A stretch of DNA of 64,000 nt, taken from positions 80,776-144,775 of the forward strand of contig NZ_BMZH01000008.1 of assembly GCF_014652695.1 (NCBI RefSeq), written 5' to 3'. Below, piece after piece: positions 56,054-64,000 of the stretch (position 1 is the first letter of the stretch; each line of letters begins with the position of its first letter). The translations under genes and the position numbers were made by a program. The notes under the pieces were generated by a model. The model did no database searches. It was given only the letters and a program-made list of their open reading frames with translations, and was not told the DNA's origin. This stretch comes from Algimonas arctica. GTDB lineage: Bacteria; Pseudomonadota; Alphaproteobacteria; Caulobacterales; Maricaulaceae.

Positions 56054-56551
56054 ATGACGGAACGGTCTCACGACGCTTTGATCGCATTGCGTCGAATTCA
56101 ACAACGCACAGATCAAGCCTCAAAGCGTCTCGCGCAGATGGTCGGCGTGACCCCGTCGCAACTTATCGTGTTACAACACCTGCAAGACAATGAGGAATGT
56201 TCCGCTGGCGATATTGCGGAGCTGACTCAATTGAAACATGCCACCATCACGGCTCTTGTCGATAAGATGGTCGAGAGAAGTTTCGTGTCTCGTTTCAAGT
56301 CCGATGAGGATAAAAGACGTGTCTGGTTAAAATTAGAACCCGCTGGCAAAGCCATCATTCAGTCTGCGCCAAATTTGCTTCAAGACACATTCACGCTGAA
56401 ATTCGAGGCCCTTGTCCAATGGCAGCAGGCCATGGTTGTGACTGTACTGGAACAAGTTGCCTCGATTTTAGACGCTGAAACCATTGATGCAGCGCCAGTT
56501 TTGCATTCCCGTGAGATCAACGAAACCTTTATTGTAGACGACAAAAATTAA
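56054..56551 (+). CDS. MarR family transcriptional regulator (second copy)
   Basis: The 165-aa protein has a MarR winged helix (TQLKHATITALVDKMVERSF; wing SDEDKRRVWLKLE). Together with the MarR at 25560 it shares a tail DAE-S/T-IDAAP-I/V-L not part of the core fold, so they are same-subfamily paralogs. It follows TPR-sulfotransferase copy 2 by 14 bp, and an AGAGGCAGGC site precedes ATG 56054, so it is probably the last gene of that operon and may control the receptor/sulfotransferase genes. Ligand unknown. Confidence 0.88.
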   Translation: MTERSHDALIALRRIQQRTDQASKRLAQMVGVTPSQLIVLQHLQDNEECSAGDIAELTQLKHATITALVDKMVERSFVSRFKSDEDKRRVWLKLEPAGKAIIQSAPNLLQDTFTLKFEALVQWQQAMVVTVLEQVASILDAETIDAAPVLHSREINETFIVDDKN

Positions 56552-56621
56552 TGGTCGCCCCGTCAGTGATCTCATCCTTCATGACCGCAAACGGACACGC
56601 CCTAGACGCCCCCTAAGGTCG

Positions 56622-57878
56622 TTAGCGGTCACGGAATAGCTTACGCTTTCTCTTAATGATATTGCGCGGATCGGTTCGCAAAATTAGGGCCATGGACAAC
56701 GGCCGTGGCATGGTCACATAATCTGCGCTCTCATCCGGGGCCGCCCGTTGCGACACGCGGAACATCGCGTAAACCACTAACAGAGCATGGACAAAAGCGG
56801 TGAAGGCAAACATCGCCGAAGGCCCAAAGGCCGACATAATCAAGGGCGCGATTGACGGCCCGATCACAGATCCAACACCGTAAACCAATAGCAACCCCCC
56901 GCTGATGGCGACAAATTCAGTCGGCTCGGCACGGTCATTCGCATGAGCGGCCGAAAGTCCGTAAATTTGAAAGGCAAAAACGCCGTAAAGAGCGCCTCCG
57001 GTCAATAAAAAAATGCCTGATGTAGTGGCGAAATAATTGAGGAAGCCGCCGGCCGCAACAGCCCCCACCGCCATCAGGATGAGAATTTGCCGACGACCGA
57101 ATTTGTCAGATAAATAGCCAACAGGCCATTGCAAAATGGCACCAGACGCAATCGTCACGCTCATAAACAGTGACACCATGACAATGGGGTGTCCCAAAAG
57201 CTGAACGAAGACCGGGGCCATGCCCCAAAAACTCCCGTTCGTAAGGCCCACTGCGAAAGCCCCCACCACGGCCAGGGGCGACATGCGAACAAGTTTCTTC
57301 AAGTTCAGGGACGTATTGGTCACAGCAATTGGAGCTTTGGACGATGAGAGCGAGATCGGGAAAATCGCCAAACACACACAAATTGCCACGACGGAGAAGA
57401 GCGCGAAGTCACTCGGATCATAAAGGGACAGCATAAATTGCCCCGTTGTTATGGCCGCCAAATCAACCATACGATAAATAGAGAGGATCTGCCCGCGCTT
57501 CTCATTGGGAGCCTGCTCGTTGATCCAACTCTCTATGAGAATATAAAGCCCTGCAAAACCTAACCCCGTCGCAAAGCGCAAAATCACCCAAACAGGCACG
57601 TTTACAAAGAGAACATGCATCAAGACGCAAGAGGCAATCAGGGAAGAGAGTGCCGCAAAGACGCGAACATGCCCGACGCGTTTGACGAGCATCGGCGTAA
57701 ACACGCATCCCACGACAAACCCGGCAAAATAAGCCGAAGACATCAGACCGATTGCTAAAAGCGGGAATCCTTCAAGCTCGGCCCGCACCGCGATCAAGGT
57801 CCCCAACAGCCCCCCTCCCGCCAGCAAAACGGCGGCAGAAATGAGGAGTGCACCCACAGATGATAAAACTGAACGCAT
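56622..57878 (-). CDS. MFS transporter, YcaD-like
   Basis: I start this at ATG 57878 (418 aa), where AAGGG lies about 8 nt upstream and the product begins MRSVLSSVGALL. An in-frame start at 57959 would add 27 polar residues without family support. It has 12 transmembrane segments and the MFS A-motif GYLSDKFGRRQILIL between TM8 and TM9 (mirrored by MLVKRVGHVRV after TM2). Similarity is to the YcaD/proline-betaine-like branch of MFS; the substrate is unknown. The C-terminal tail is rich in Arg/Lys (NIIKRKRKLFRDR). It converges with MarR and is divergent from the xylanase gene. Confidence 0.87.
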   Translation of the reverse strand: MRSVLSSVGALLISAAVLLAGGGLLGTLIAVRAELEGFPLLAIGLMSSAYFAGFVVGCVFTPMLVKRVGHVRVFAALSSLIASCVLMHVLFVNVPVWVILRFATGLGFAGLYILIESWINEQAPNEKRGQILSIYRMVDLAAITTGQFMLSLYDPSDFALFSVVAICVCLAIFPISLSSSKAPIAVTNTSLNLKKLVRMSPLAVVGAFAVGLTNGSFWGMAPVFVQLLGHPIVMVSLFMSVTIASGAILQWPVGYLSDKFGRRQILILMAVGAVAAGGFLNYFATTSGIFLLTGGALYGVFAFQIYGLSAAHANDRAEPTEFVAISGGLLLVYGVGSVIGPSIAPLIMSAFGPSAMFAFTAFVHALLVVYAMFRVSQRAAPDESADYVTMPRPLSMALILRTDPRNIIKRKRKLFRDR

Positions 57879-58180
57879 AACCCGCCCTTGAAGCAGCTCT
57901 ATGAAGACTTTGGTGTCGGATTTTCGGGGGCCGTAGTCCCGATAGCGATCCTTTTGCAAGTCCGATCTTGATGCTATTTTCAGTGACGCAAACTGTTAGG
58001 AACGGCGCTTACAAAGATGGGTTTGAAGGTAATTCGACGGTTAAAGACTACAGCCACCACGGCCTTGTCACTCCGGCTCGCTTTATAGGTTTTCAGGCAA
58101 AGAGATCATTAACCTTGCCCCTGCATCGAATATTTACCCACTGCCATTACCAACCTATCCTTTAAACGGGGTGGATTGAC

Positions 58181-59374
58181 ATGATGATGTTCACGGCACG
58201 GGATCGCCTGAAGCTCCTCATTGGGGCAAGCGCCATGACACTCGGCGCCTGCGGTGGCGGTGGAAGCAGCACACCCATCGCACCCGTCATCGTCACACCG
58301 CCGCCACCCATTCCTCCGACACCGCCAGCCACTGGTCTGACGAGTGGGTTATTGCGCGACGCTTATCGCGCCAATTTCAATATCGGAACCGCCCTTAACA
58401 ACACACAGATTCAACCCGTGTCAGAATCCGCTGAAATTGCGATGGATCAGTTCAACCTGATCACCCCTGAATATGAGTTAAAACTCGATCAAATCGCGCC
58501 AACAGAAGGCGCCCTGAACTTCGACGCCGCCGACCGTATCGTCGATTGGGCGCTCACCAATAATATGGCTGTCCGCGGACATGCCCTCGTTTGGCACGAA
58601 GCGACGCCAGATTATTTTCTACAGGGCACACCCAATGATATCCGGCAGCGATTAGACGATTATATTGGTGCCGTTATCGGTCATTTCAAAGATCGTATCC
58701 ATATCTGGGATGTAGCCAATGAAGTTATTTCCAGTGACATATACAACGGTCCAGCGGGCATCGGCCCCGATCGCCGGAGCGCGTGGTACAATGCCGTTGG
58801 CAGTGCGGACTATCTAGATTGGGCATTTCGCGCCGCCCGGGCTGCCGATCCAAACGCAGAGCTCTACCTCTCGGACTATGACACGGAAAATCCGATAAAA
58901 CGGGATTGGCTCATCGAAATATTGCAACGGTTCCGGGCGCGCGGCGTCCCGATTGACGGCGTTGGGCATCAGTTCCACTTCTTCCTCGACACGGCCGCTG
59001 AGGACGCGCTGGCCTCTATTGATGCCGTGGACAATGAATTCATGGGCTTGATCAATCACGTAACCGAGTTGGACGTGAGTTTCTACAACGACCCCGGTTC
59101 ATGCTGGAATGCCAATACAGGGTGCGAGCCCGACCTCGGACCGACCCCACCGGCCAACATGTTAGCCGCCCAAGCGCAACTCTTACGTGACCTGATGAAC
59201 GGCCTGACGCAGCGAAGCACCGTTGAAATAGTCAATCTCTGGGGCGTTAAAGATGGCGACAGTTGGTTAAACAGCGCACCGGTCGAGCGGTTTAACCACC
59301 CACTGCTGTTTGATCGTGACGGCGAGGCTAAGTCTGCTTTTCACGCCATCACGGACACGAATTACGTCATTTAA
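58181..59374 (+). CDS. Endo-1,4-beta-xylanase, GH10, lipoprotein
   Basis: The 397-aa enzyme has a lipoprotein signal with lipobox LGAC (Cys near residue 25), then a Gly/Pro-rich spacer. The GH10 TIM barrel spans about residues 50-395. The catalytic acid/base is E181 in WDVANEV, the nucleophile E296 in VTELDVSFYN, and conserved WHEATP and GHALVW residues are present. It cuts internal beta-1,4 bonds in xylan, and being surface-anchored would supply xylo-oligosaccharides to the cell. The GH3 gene and CBM-like gene at the left of the window could continue the degradation. ATG 58181 is followed by two more ATGs; GGTGGA lies about 8 nt upstream. Confidence 0.94.
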   Translation: MMMFTARDRLKLLIGASAMTLGACGGGGSSTPIAPVIVTPPPPIPPTPPATGLTSGLLRDAYRANFNIGTALNNTQIQPVSESAEIAMDQFNLITPEYELKLDQIAPTEGALNFDAADRIVDWALTNNMAVRGHALVWHEATPDYFLQGTPNDIRQRLDDYIGAVIGHFKDRIHIWDVANEVISSDIYNGPAGIGPDRRSAWYNAVGSADYLDWAFRAARAADPNAELYLSDYDTENPIKRDWLIEILQRFRARGVPIDGVGHQFHFFLDTAAEDALASIDAVDNEFMGLINHVTELDVSFYNDPGSCWNANTGCEPDLGPTPPANMLAAQAQLLRDLMNGLTQRSTVEIVNLWGVKDGDSWLNSAPVERFNHPLLFDRDGEAKSAFHAITDTNYVI

Positions 59375-59445
59375 CGACTTCATCAAAAGTCATTACTTTG
59401 AATATGAGCTTTGCCAAAATCTTTAACGTCAGCGCTGGATAGTAG

Positions 59446-60645
59446 GGGCATGTCAAAGCGAAGTCTGATCTCTACCATGAGCAATTGGAAGCGACGTTTT
59501 CCACTTCGCTCGATGGCATTATTATTATCGATTCCCACGGCGATATCGTTGAATTTAATAAGTCTGCGCAGAAAATGTTTGGGTGCTGTCGTGACGACGT
59601 CCTTGGGATGATATTGCGCAAACGATCATCCCGCCATCTCACCGCAAAGCCTTCAACCAGAGCATGTTGAACCTCCAAGATGCTCACCGCGCGGCCAACA
59701 ATCATAGAATTGAAATTCTGGCTGTTCGCGCGGATGGCGAAGAGTTTATGTCAGAACTTTCCATGTCTCGCAGTCGAGGGTCCGGCAGAAACATCTTCAT
59801 TGCTTACATCCGCGATATTTCTAAATCGAAAGAGGCGGAACAAGCGCTGCTCGATGCTAAAAACGCAGCAGAACTGGCAAACGTCGCCAAGTCAGACTTT
59901 TTGGCGACAATGAGCCATGAAATTCGAACCCCGATGAACGGTATAATCGGCATGATTGATGTTTTGCGGCGAACTGAGCTTAGCGATTTCTCGCGGCTTG
60001 GCTGAGGCGATGGACGGCCAGTTAAAGGTTACTCCAAACAAAGATATTGGAACAACTTTCACACTCCAACTCCCAATGAAAATGATTCACTCGGCTTCCA
60101 CAATAGCAATCGCGGCTGGGCCAGTTGCACAAGACGCTAATCCGCGGAGCCACGAAGGCGTTGTTTTACTGAAAAGCCCAGAAAAGACAAAAAACAGTCT
60201 CCCGAAAATACTGAGTATTCTCATCATAGATGATAATGACGAGGTTAGCGGCTCAATCGTGAAACACCTCAACCGCCCGCAAATTAATACGTTTGTATCT
60301 CCGAATGGAACGACCACGATTACGACTTATAATACCGTCAGGTTTGATTTTATTTTTGTTAACGCCACGCTCCAAGCTGAGGAGGATAACTTTGCGGTTC
60401 AGTCGATACGCGACCACGAAAAAGCGGTCGGAAGAACGCGAACCCCGATCATCTGTGTGACAAGACAGGACTTCATTCCCGACGGAAAAGAGTCTCTAAC
60501 CCTTGAAATAGATGACTACCTACCGACATCCACTCATAAACCCGCGCTGCTTCAAATTATAGCAAAGTGGATCAAAAACACACAATCAGACCCGCGTATT
60601 GAGCAAACGAAGATCGCCTCTCTAAGCAAGAATATCAGCGCCTAA
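59446..60645 (+). pseudogene. Decayed hybrid sensor histidine kinase (PAS, HisKA, HATPase remnant, receiver)
   Basis: Pieces of one kinase occur in order in alternating frames. A PAS domain starts near 59490 (DGIIIIDSHGDIVEFNKSAQ); a one-base loss near 59604-59608 shifts frame. Then PAS end and HisKA with the phospho-His box [20 protein letters not shown]. Near 59971-59982 the sequence jumps directly to the end of the ATPase domain ([16 protein letters not shown] and GTTFTLQLP) in another frame, so the N, G1 and F boxes are missing. The C-terminal receiver (60190-60600) keeps the DD pair but its phosphoacceptor Asp is Asn (FDFIFVNATL) and the conserved Lys is gone. No start codon fits the PAS frame, which has stop codons at 59440. 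This is a pseudogene by internal deletion, frameshift and site loss. Confidence 0.85.
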
Positions 60646-60683
60646 GCCGACGCGCGGCAAATGTCTGAACCGAAAGTTCGAAT

Positions 60684-60709
60684 GTTAGACACCGTAAGTA
60701 TGGTCTAAC
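60684..60709. repeat. Inverted repeat downstream of the decayed kinase
   Basis: GTTAGAC (60684-60690) and GTCTAAC (60703-60709) are perfect 7-nt arms around a 12-nt centre, located in the 205-bp gap between the kinase remnant and the formylglycine-generating enzyme gene. It may be a terminator of the old kinase gene or an operator for the next gene. Confidence 0.3.
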
Positions 60710-60850
60710 TCGCCCTGCCTATCAGCCAACCTCAGAGCTTTCGAGACTGTCGCAAAAGCACGAACATTGAGCCGCTGCCTCTATCTTTAGGTGACACAAA
60801 ATGTCTCCCGTGTGATGCTCGCGTTTTACGGTTAAAGAACGGATTCAGAC

Positions 60851-61897
60851 ATGACAATCGACCTGTGTCATTCCGCCAAAACGTCATTATGCGGGCTTTC
60901 GTCCATCGTGTTGAAATACCTCCGACGCTCAGGAACTGAGCTCTTAAAGTGGTCACTTTTAGCTGGAGATCATAACGGTTGCAGAGTCCGTCAACATCGG
61001 ACGATTAGAATTTCTTGTCTCCTAATGTCCGCACTCCCGCTTATGTCCTGCCAAGCGGAAAACACTGATATCGCCGTGGAGAGTTGCGCGTTCGATAACG
61101 GCCCTCCCATCATTTTATCCGGACAGCAGAATTTCACCTTGGGACAGGAGAACGGCTATCCTGAGGAACGTATTCGACAATCGTCATTCACCGGATTCGA
61201 TATCGACCGAACAGAAGTCACAAATGCCGACTTCGCGAATTTTGTTGAAGCAACTGGATATGTCACGACGGCCGAAAGAGCCCAGCCCGGTTTCGGAAAA
61301 CCGGGGGGCGCCGTTTTCATGAGCCCAACCGTCACCAACCCGAATTGGTGGCAGTTTGTTGAAGGCGCGAGTTGGCGTCATCCCGACGGGCCGCAATCCA
61401 GTATTAAAAACCACCCGAATGATCCCGTCGTTCAAGTCTCGCTTAAAGATGCCCTCGCCTATGCAGACTGGAGCGGCCGCCACTTACCAACAGAGGCTCA
61501 ATGGGAATATGCTGCGCGCGGTGGCACGACGACGACTTACATATGGGGCGACAGCCTTACAGTCGATGGGCAAGAAAAAGCCAATACTTGGCAAGGCGCA
61601 TTTCCTATTCAAAATACCGTCGACGACGGCTTTGACCGTCGTGCGCCTGTCGGCTGTTTTGATCCAAACGGGTACGGTCTATATGATATGGTCGGAAACG
61701 TCTGGGAATGGACCACGACTGAATTCCTTCAATCACAATCCCCGCAGGGCTTCGCGATTAAGGGGGGCTCTTTTCTCTGTGCTGAGAATTTTTGTGCGCG
61801 CTACAGAGCGCCGGCGCGCCAATCACAAGAGGCTGACTTTTCAACCAATCACATCGGGTTCCGGACAGTCTCCCAACCGCCCATCGACGTCAACTAG
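60851..61897 (+). CDS. Formylglycine-generating enzyme (sulfatase-modifying factor), envelope-targeted
   Basis: The protein (348 aa from ATG 60851) has the FGE-sulfatase domain over about residues 85-345. It holds both catalytic cysteines, C310 and C315, in GGSFLCAENFCARYR, matching the Cys-x4-Cys of true copper-dependent FGEs. Most bacterial homologues of this fold lack them. It converts a Cys in CxPxR of type I sulfatases to formylglycine. The N-terminus is odd: a hydrophobic segment with a lipobox-like LMSC at about residues 57-67 lies behind 50 non-conserved residues. The true start may be later (for example ATG 61025). If lipid-anchored, it would act in the periplasm. A sulfatase remnant lies 2 kb away. 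Confidence 0.85.
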   Translation: MTIDLCHSAKTSLCGLSSIVLKYLRRSGTELLKWSLLAGDHNGCRVRQHRTIRISCLLMSALPLMSCQAENTDIAVESCAFDNGPPIILSGQQNFTLGQENGYPEERIRQSSFTGFDIDRTEVTNADFANFVEATGYVTTAERAQPGFGKPGGAVFMSPTVTNPNWWQFVEGASWRHPDGPQSSIKNHPNDPVVQVSLKDALAYADWSGRHLPTEAQWEYAARGGTTTTYIWGDSLTVDGQEKANTWQGAFPIQNTVDDGFDRRAPVGCFDPNGYGLYDMVGNVWEWTTTEFLQSQSPQGFAIKGGSFLCAENFCARYRAPARQSQEADFSTNHIGFRTVSQPPIDVN

Positions 61898-61924
61898 GGT
61901 TTGAAGGCGAGGCTCAAGCCGTCG

Positions 61925-62848
61925 CTAGTTTGCGCTTAAATTCTTGTTGGACCCAAGGGGCAATCCAGCGGATACGGCGCAAGCCTCGGCAATATCCCAC
62001 AAGATGCCCGCTTGTTGCCAACGGTCACTCTCTTCAACCTCCCCTTCATCCCCTAAAAATGTCCTAGCATAGTAGAAATGCATCTCACCGTTCAGCATCT
62101 TAAGGGAGTAAGGGAGTAGCTCAGGCGCAAACGGAAGAACTTCACCATGTTCTGCTGTCCCTAAAAATCCCGCCGCACAACGACGCCACATCTCTCGAAA
62201 ATGGTCGACAAAAAGACGGTCGTCCGCAGCCCCGTCCAACCGGACTTGAGCACAGCAGGCCGTGCCAATACGTCCGTGCATGTAGCGCACACGCTCAAAT
62301 ACAGGGGCCATGACGTCAAATTTATGCGCCAAGTCACCATAGGTCATTTCATGCCCCGTATACCAATGTGATAGATCGGCGTTAAAACGTATACTGGGAA
62401 AACGGCCAATCATATCGATTGTGCGGCGTATATCCTGTGTCACGGTCGCCCTGTGCGTTTCTACGAATAATGGGTAGTTATATTTTGTGCTGGCCTCAAT
62501 GACAGACCCGATAAGGTGATCAATCTCGCTATCGGGCTCAAGCCCTGTGCCAACATGCAATGTTGTGGCTTGGTAACCCGCCTGTTTATGTTGCACGGCG
62601 ATATCAGCAGCGTCATTTCTCGTATCGATGCGGGCTTGACCGACTATATGCATTAATCCGGCGGGAACCATTTCAGGCCGAGGATGCTGTATGGCACAGA
62701 CATCACGCTTCATAAGCGATGTAAGTTGATCCGTGAACCGCGCCGGCGCCTGTGACCATTGCGGCAACCCCCACAACGTCGCCGCATTGATGTGACGCAC
62801 CATGCAAGGCGCCTCGGTTTTTTCCCGAGCTCGCAATATTGCCGTCAT
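61925..62848 (-). CDS. TIM-barrel protein of the xylose isomerase/AP endonuclease 2 family
   Basis: The 307-aa protein is a cytosolic-looking beta/alpha barrel of the sugar phosphate isomerase/epimerase group. Metal-ligand candidates are Glu in LFVETHRAT (near 129), Asp/His in NADLSHW (near 156), His in YMHGRIG (near 192), and Glu in MHFYYAR-E region. Related proteins include myo-inosose dehydratase and hydroxypyruvate isomerase; the exact reaction is not readable. It overlaps the phytanoyl-CoA dioxygenase gene by 4 bp (ATGA), in one operon with it and the sulfatase fragment. A link to breakdown of a sulfated or halogenated sugar derivative is possible, not shown. Confidence 0.78.
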   Translation of the reverse strand: MTAILRAREKTEAPCMVRHINAATLWGLPQWSQAPARFTDQLTSLMKRDVCAIQHPRPEMVPAGLMHIVGQARIDTRNDAADIAVQHKQAGYQATTLHVGTGLEPDSEIDHLIGSVIEASTKYNYPLFVETHRATVTQDIRRTIDMIGRFPSIRFNADLSHWYTGHEMTYGDLAHKFDVMAPVFERVRYMHGRIGTACCAQVRLDGAADDRLFVDHFREMWRRCAAGFLGTAEHGEVLPFAPELLPYSLKMLNGEMHFYYARTFLGDEGEVEESDRWQQAGILWDIAEACAVSAGLPLGSNKNLSAN

Positions 62849-63747
62849 TCAGGGACGTCCGCCAAATTGTCGAACAACAGGCTGTGGAGTTTCTGGGTTT
62901 GCACCGGATCTTCAGGCCTCAGAAATGGCCGTGTCAGTTGCGCCTTCCCTTTCCAAGCATAGGGGTCTTCACCGCTCACCATTTCAAAATCCCGAAAGTC
63001 ATCTTTAGCCTCAGCGGCCGTCGCGATATTCCAAGGCAACAAAGACGTTGCACTCATCACGTGATTGACAAGCGCCCGACGATAGCCATGCGTTCGGGTG
63101 TTATTCAGTGATCGGTGCAGAAGGTATCCATGGAAGATCACGACGTCACCCGCGTCAGCATCCAGTGGCACGCCTGCCTCGCGTTCATAGGGGAAATCAT
63201 AGGCTTCACGAGAACTGTCAAAGCGCGCATCGCCATGAGCTTTCATCGGCCAAAGAATTTTATGTTTGTGACTCCCGGGGTGAACCCAAAGCCCGCCATT
63301 ATCGGTCCGTGCATCATCTAGCGCGATCCAAACACCCGCCAGCGACATATCACGGGTCGGGATAAAAAATTCGTCCTGATGCCAAGCCTGCCCTGGCTTG
63401 CCGGCATTCTTGGCAAACAGCATCGACTGCATACACTTTATGTCAGGCCCAATGACGGCGTTGAGAAAATTGACGATTTCCGGTTTTAATTGCGTTTGGC
63501 GCATCAACTCCGATATTTTGTGAGGAAAATGGATCGCGAGGATGCGCTGCATGAGCTCATCATCAGAGGACGCCCCGTCACCAATTAAACCCTGACCGAG
63601 AATATCACCTTTTCGGCCAGCGCAAATAGCGACAGCCTCATCGCGCAATGCGTCGACCACTTGTGGCGAAAATACATTGCGCAAAACAACGTATCCATCG
63701 CGGTCATAAGCTTTCGCTAATTCTGATAATGCTGCTGGGTTATCCAT
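62845..63747 (-). CDS. Phytanoyl-CoA dioxygenase (PhyH) family Fe(II)/2-oxoglutarate oxygenase
   Basis: The 300-aa protein has the PhyH double-stranded beta helix. The iron ligands are H123 and D125 in AWHQDEF and a distal His in HGYLLHRS (H211), with a conserved Arg about 12-16 residues after (YRRAL) to bind 2-oxoglutarate. Members hydroxylate or halogenate diverse small molecules; prokaryotic copies next to sulfatases and sugar isomerases are common in marine bacteria. ATG 63747 has an AGGTCC site upstream. It starts 34 bp after the stop of the sulfatase remnant and overlaps the TIM-barrel gene by 4 bp. Substrate unknown. Confidence 0.85.
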   Translation of the reverse strand: MDNPAALSELAKAYDRDGYVVLRNVFSPQVVDALRDEAVAICAGRKGDILGQGLIGDGASSDDELMQRILAIHFPHKISELMRQTQLKPEIVNFLNAVIGPDIKCMQSMLFAKNAGKPGQAWHQDEFFIPTRDMSLAGVWIALDDARTDNGGLWVHPGSHKHKILWPMKAHGDARFDSSREAYDFPYEREAGVPLDADAGDVVIFHGYLLHRSLNNTRTHGYRRALVNHVMSATSLLPWNIATAAEAKDDFRDFEMVSGEDPYAWKGKAQLTRPFLRPEDPVQTQKLHSLLFDNLADVPE

Positions 63748-63781
63748 GTCTGGACCTTCTATTTTTTGGAACCGTAATTAA

Positions 63782-63943
63782 CTATTCTTGGATCTTCGCT
63801 TCAAGTTTTAGTCTCAATTCATTCGCGACCTCAGGGAATGATCCGATGACATTATTTAACTGATGGGGATCGCTTTCGAGGTCGTAGAGTGCGTCTGTCT
63901 GTCCGTCGTCATATAAAACGGCACAGATTTCGGCCTGGGCCAA
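63782..63943 (-). pseudogene. Sulfatase C-terminal remnant
   Basis: Translated by hand on the minus strand, the last 50 codons before TAG (63782-63784) read like a type I sulfatase tail: YDDGQTDALYDLESDPHQLN followed by NVIGSFPEVANELRLKLEAK. The frame is closed upstream by TGA and TAA codons (about 63956 and 63962), where homology to sulfatases is also lost. The gene is therefore truncated near 63943, with foreign or unrelated sequence following to the window edge. It is in line with the PhyH and TIM-barrel genes, and the neighbouring formylglycine-generating enzyme would have matured it. Confidence 0.55.
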
Positions 63944-64000
63944 GAGAGACTTTGCTCACCTTTATTGATTGATATTAGGCGACGGCTTTGCGGTATTGCA
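63944..64000. other. Unassigned window end, possible insertion boundary
   Basis: The block beginning GAGAGACTTTGCTCACC (63944-63960) starts exactly where sulfatase similarity ends. On the minus strand the next frame reads to TAA just before it, as transposase genes often end close to an insertion-sequence end. No inverted partner is in the window and I cannot name an element, so this is only a possible mobile-element junction. Confidence 0.2.

Noticed and set aside
57968..58165. Open frame of 65 codons in the gap between the MFS and xylanase genes
   Set aside because: No ribosome-binding site, no recognisable motif, and it lies across the divergent promoter region.
59411..59611. Plus-strand open frame of 66 codons within the kinase remnant
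   Set aside because: It is out of frame with the readable PAS domain (59490-59600), which occupies the same DNA, so it is a by-product of the decayed gene.
1..64000. CRISPR arrays, tRNA, rRNA, phage genes
   Set aside because: No regularly spaced repeats, cloverleaf sequences, conserved rRNA blocks or phage structural genes were seen on either strand.

Overview
The window looks like chromosome from a marine, heterotrophic alphaproteobacterium. It has moderate GC and dense coding with many 4-bp ATGA start/stop overlaps. Other pointers are a 1.6-kresidue NAD-glutamate dehydrogenase, NodT-type outer-membrane lipoprotein, TonB-dependent receptors, TPR-sulfotransferases, a GcvA-like LysR and a transglutaminase/amidoligase pair. 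Hyphomonadaceae or a related family (Maricaulales/Caulobacterales side) is my best guess from gene content; it is an inference and was not tested by any search. I saw no rRNA, tRNA, CRISPR array, phage or complete insertion sequence. No gap between genes exceeds about 270 bp.

Layout. 1-5.5 kb: a GH3 glucosidase lipoprotein (3' end outside the window) divergent from a TPR-like secreted protein and a secreted carbohydrate-binding-like protein, then a stand-alone acyl-ACP synthetase. 5.5-11.3 kb: a complete RND efflux operon. 11.5-16.8 kb: a divergent pair, an Ntn-amidotransferase/transglutaminase fusion and a transglutaminase/amidoligase (DUF2126). 17-19.3 kb: two tandem universal stress proteins and a LysE exporter. 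19.4-24.2 kb: NAD-glutamate dehydrogenase. 24.5-26 kb: a Tat-targeted SDR and a MarR. 26-31.1 kb: proline block (proB divergent from proC-proA-putP). 31.2-35.7 kb: CusF-like lipoprotein, then gabD-gabT with a divergent LysR. 35.6-47.5 kb: minus-strand series AGCS symporter, MocR, nitrilase, TonB receptor, TPR-sulfotransferase, beta-lactamase-fold hydrolase, MFS. 47.7-56.6 kb: DUF885 peptidase-like protein, BCCT transporter, a second TonB receptor plus TPR-sulfotransferase pair, MarR. 56.6-59.4 kb: MFS and a GH10 xylanase lipoprotein. 59.4-64 kb: a decayed hybrid histidine kinase, a formylglycine-generating enzyme, then a minus-strand sulfatase fragment, phytanoyl-CoA dioxygenase family protein and TIM-barrel isomerase-like protein.

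Functionally the window combines amino-acid handling (glutamate, proline, GABA, alanine/glycine, betaine-type solutes, peptides) with xylan/beta-glucan and sulfated-polymer use. The most unusual items are: (1) a Cys-to-Ser change at the N-terminal nucleophile of a class II amidotransferase domain fused to a transglutaminase and facing an amidoligase; (2) two unlinked TonB receptor/TPR-sulfotransferase pairs that each carry a strong hairpin between the two genes; (3) a translationally coupled sulfotransferase/serine-hydrolase/MFS cassette; (4) a 45-bp near-perfect inverted repeat ending on the start codon of the gab-linked LysR gene.
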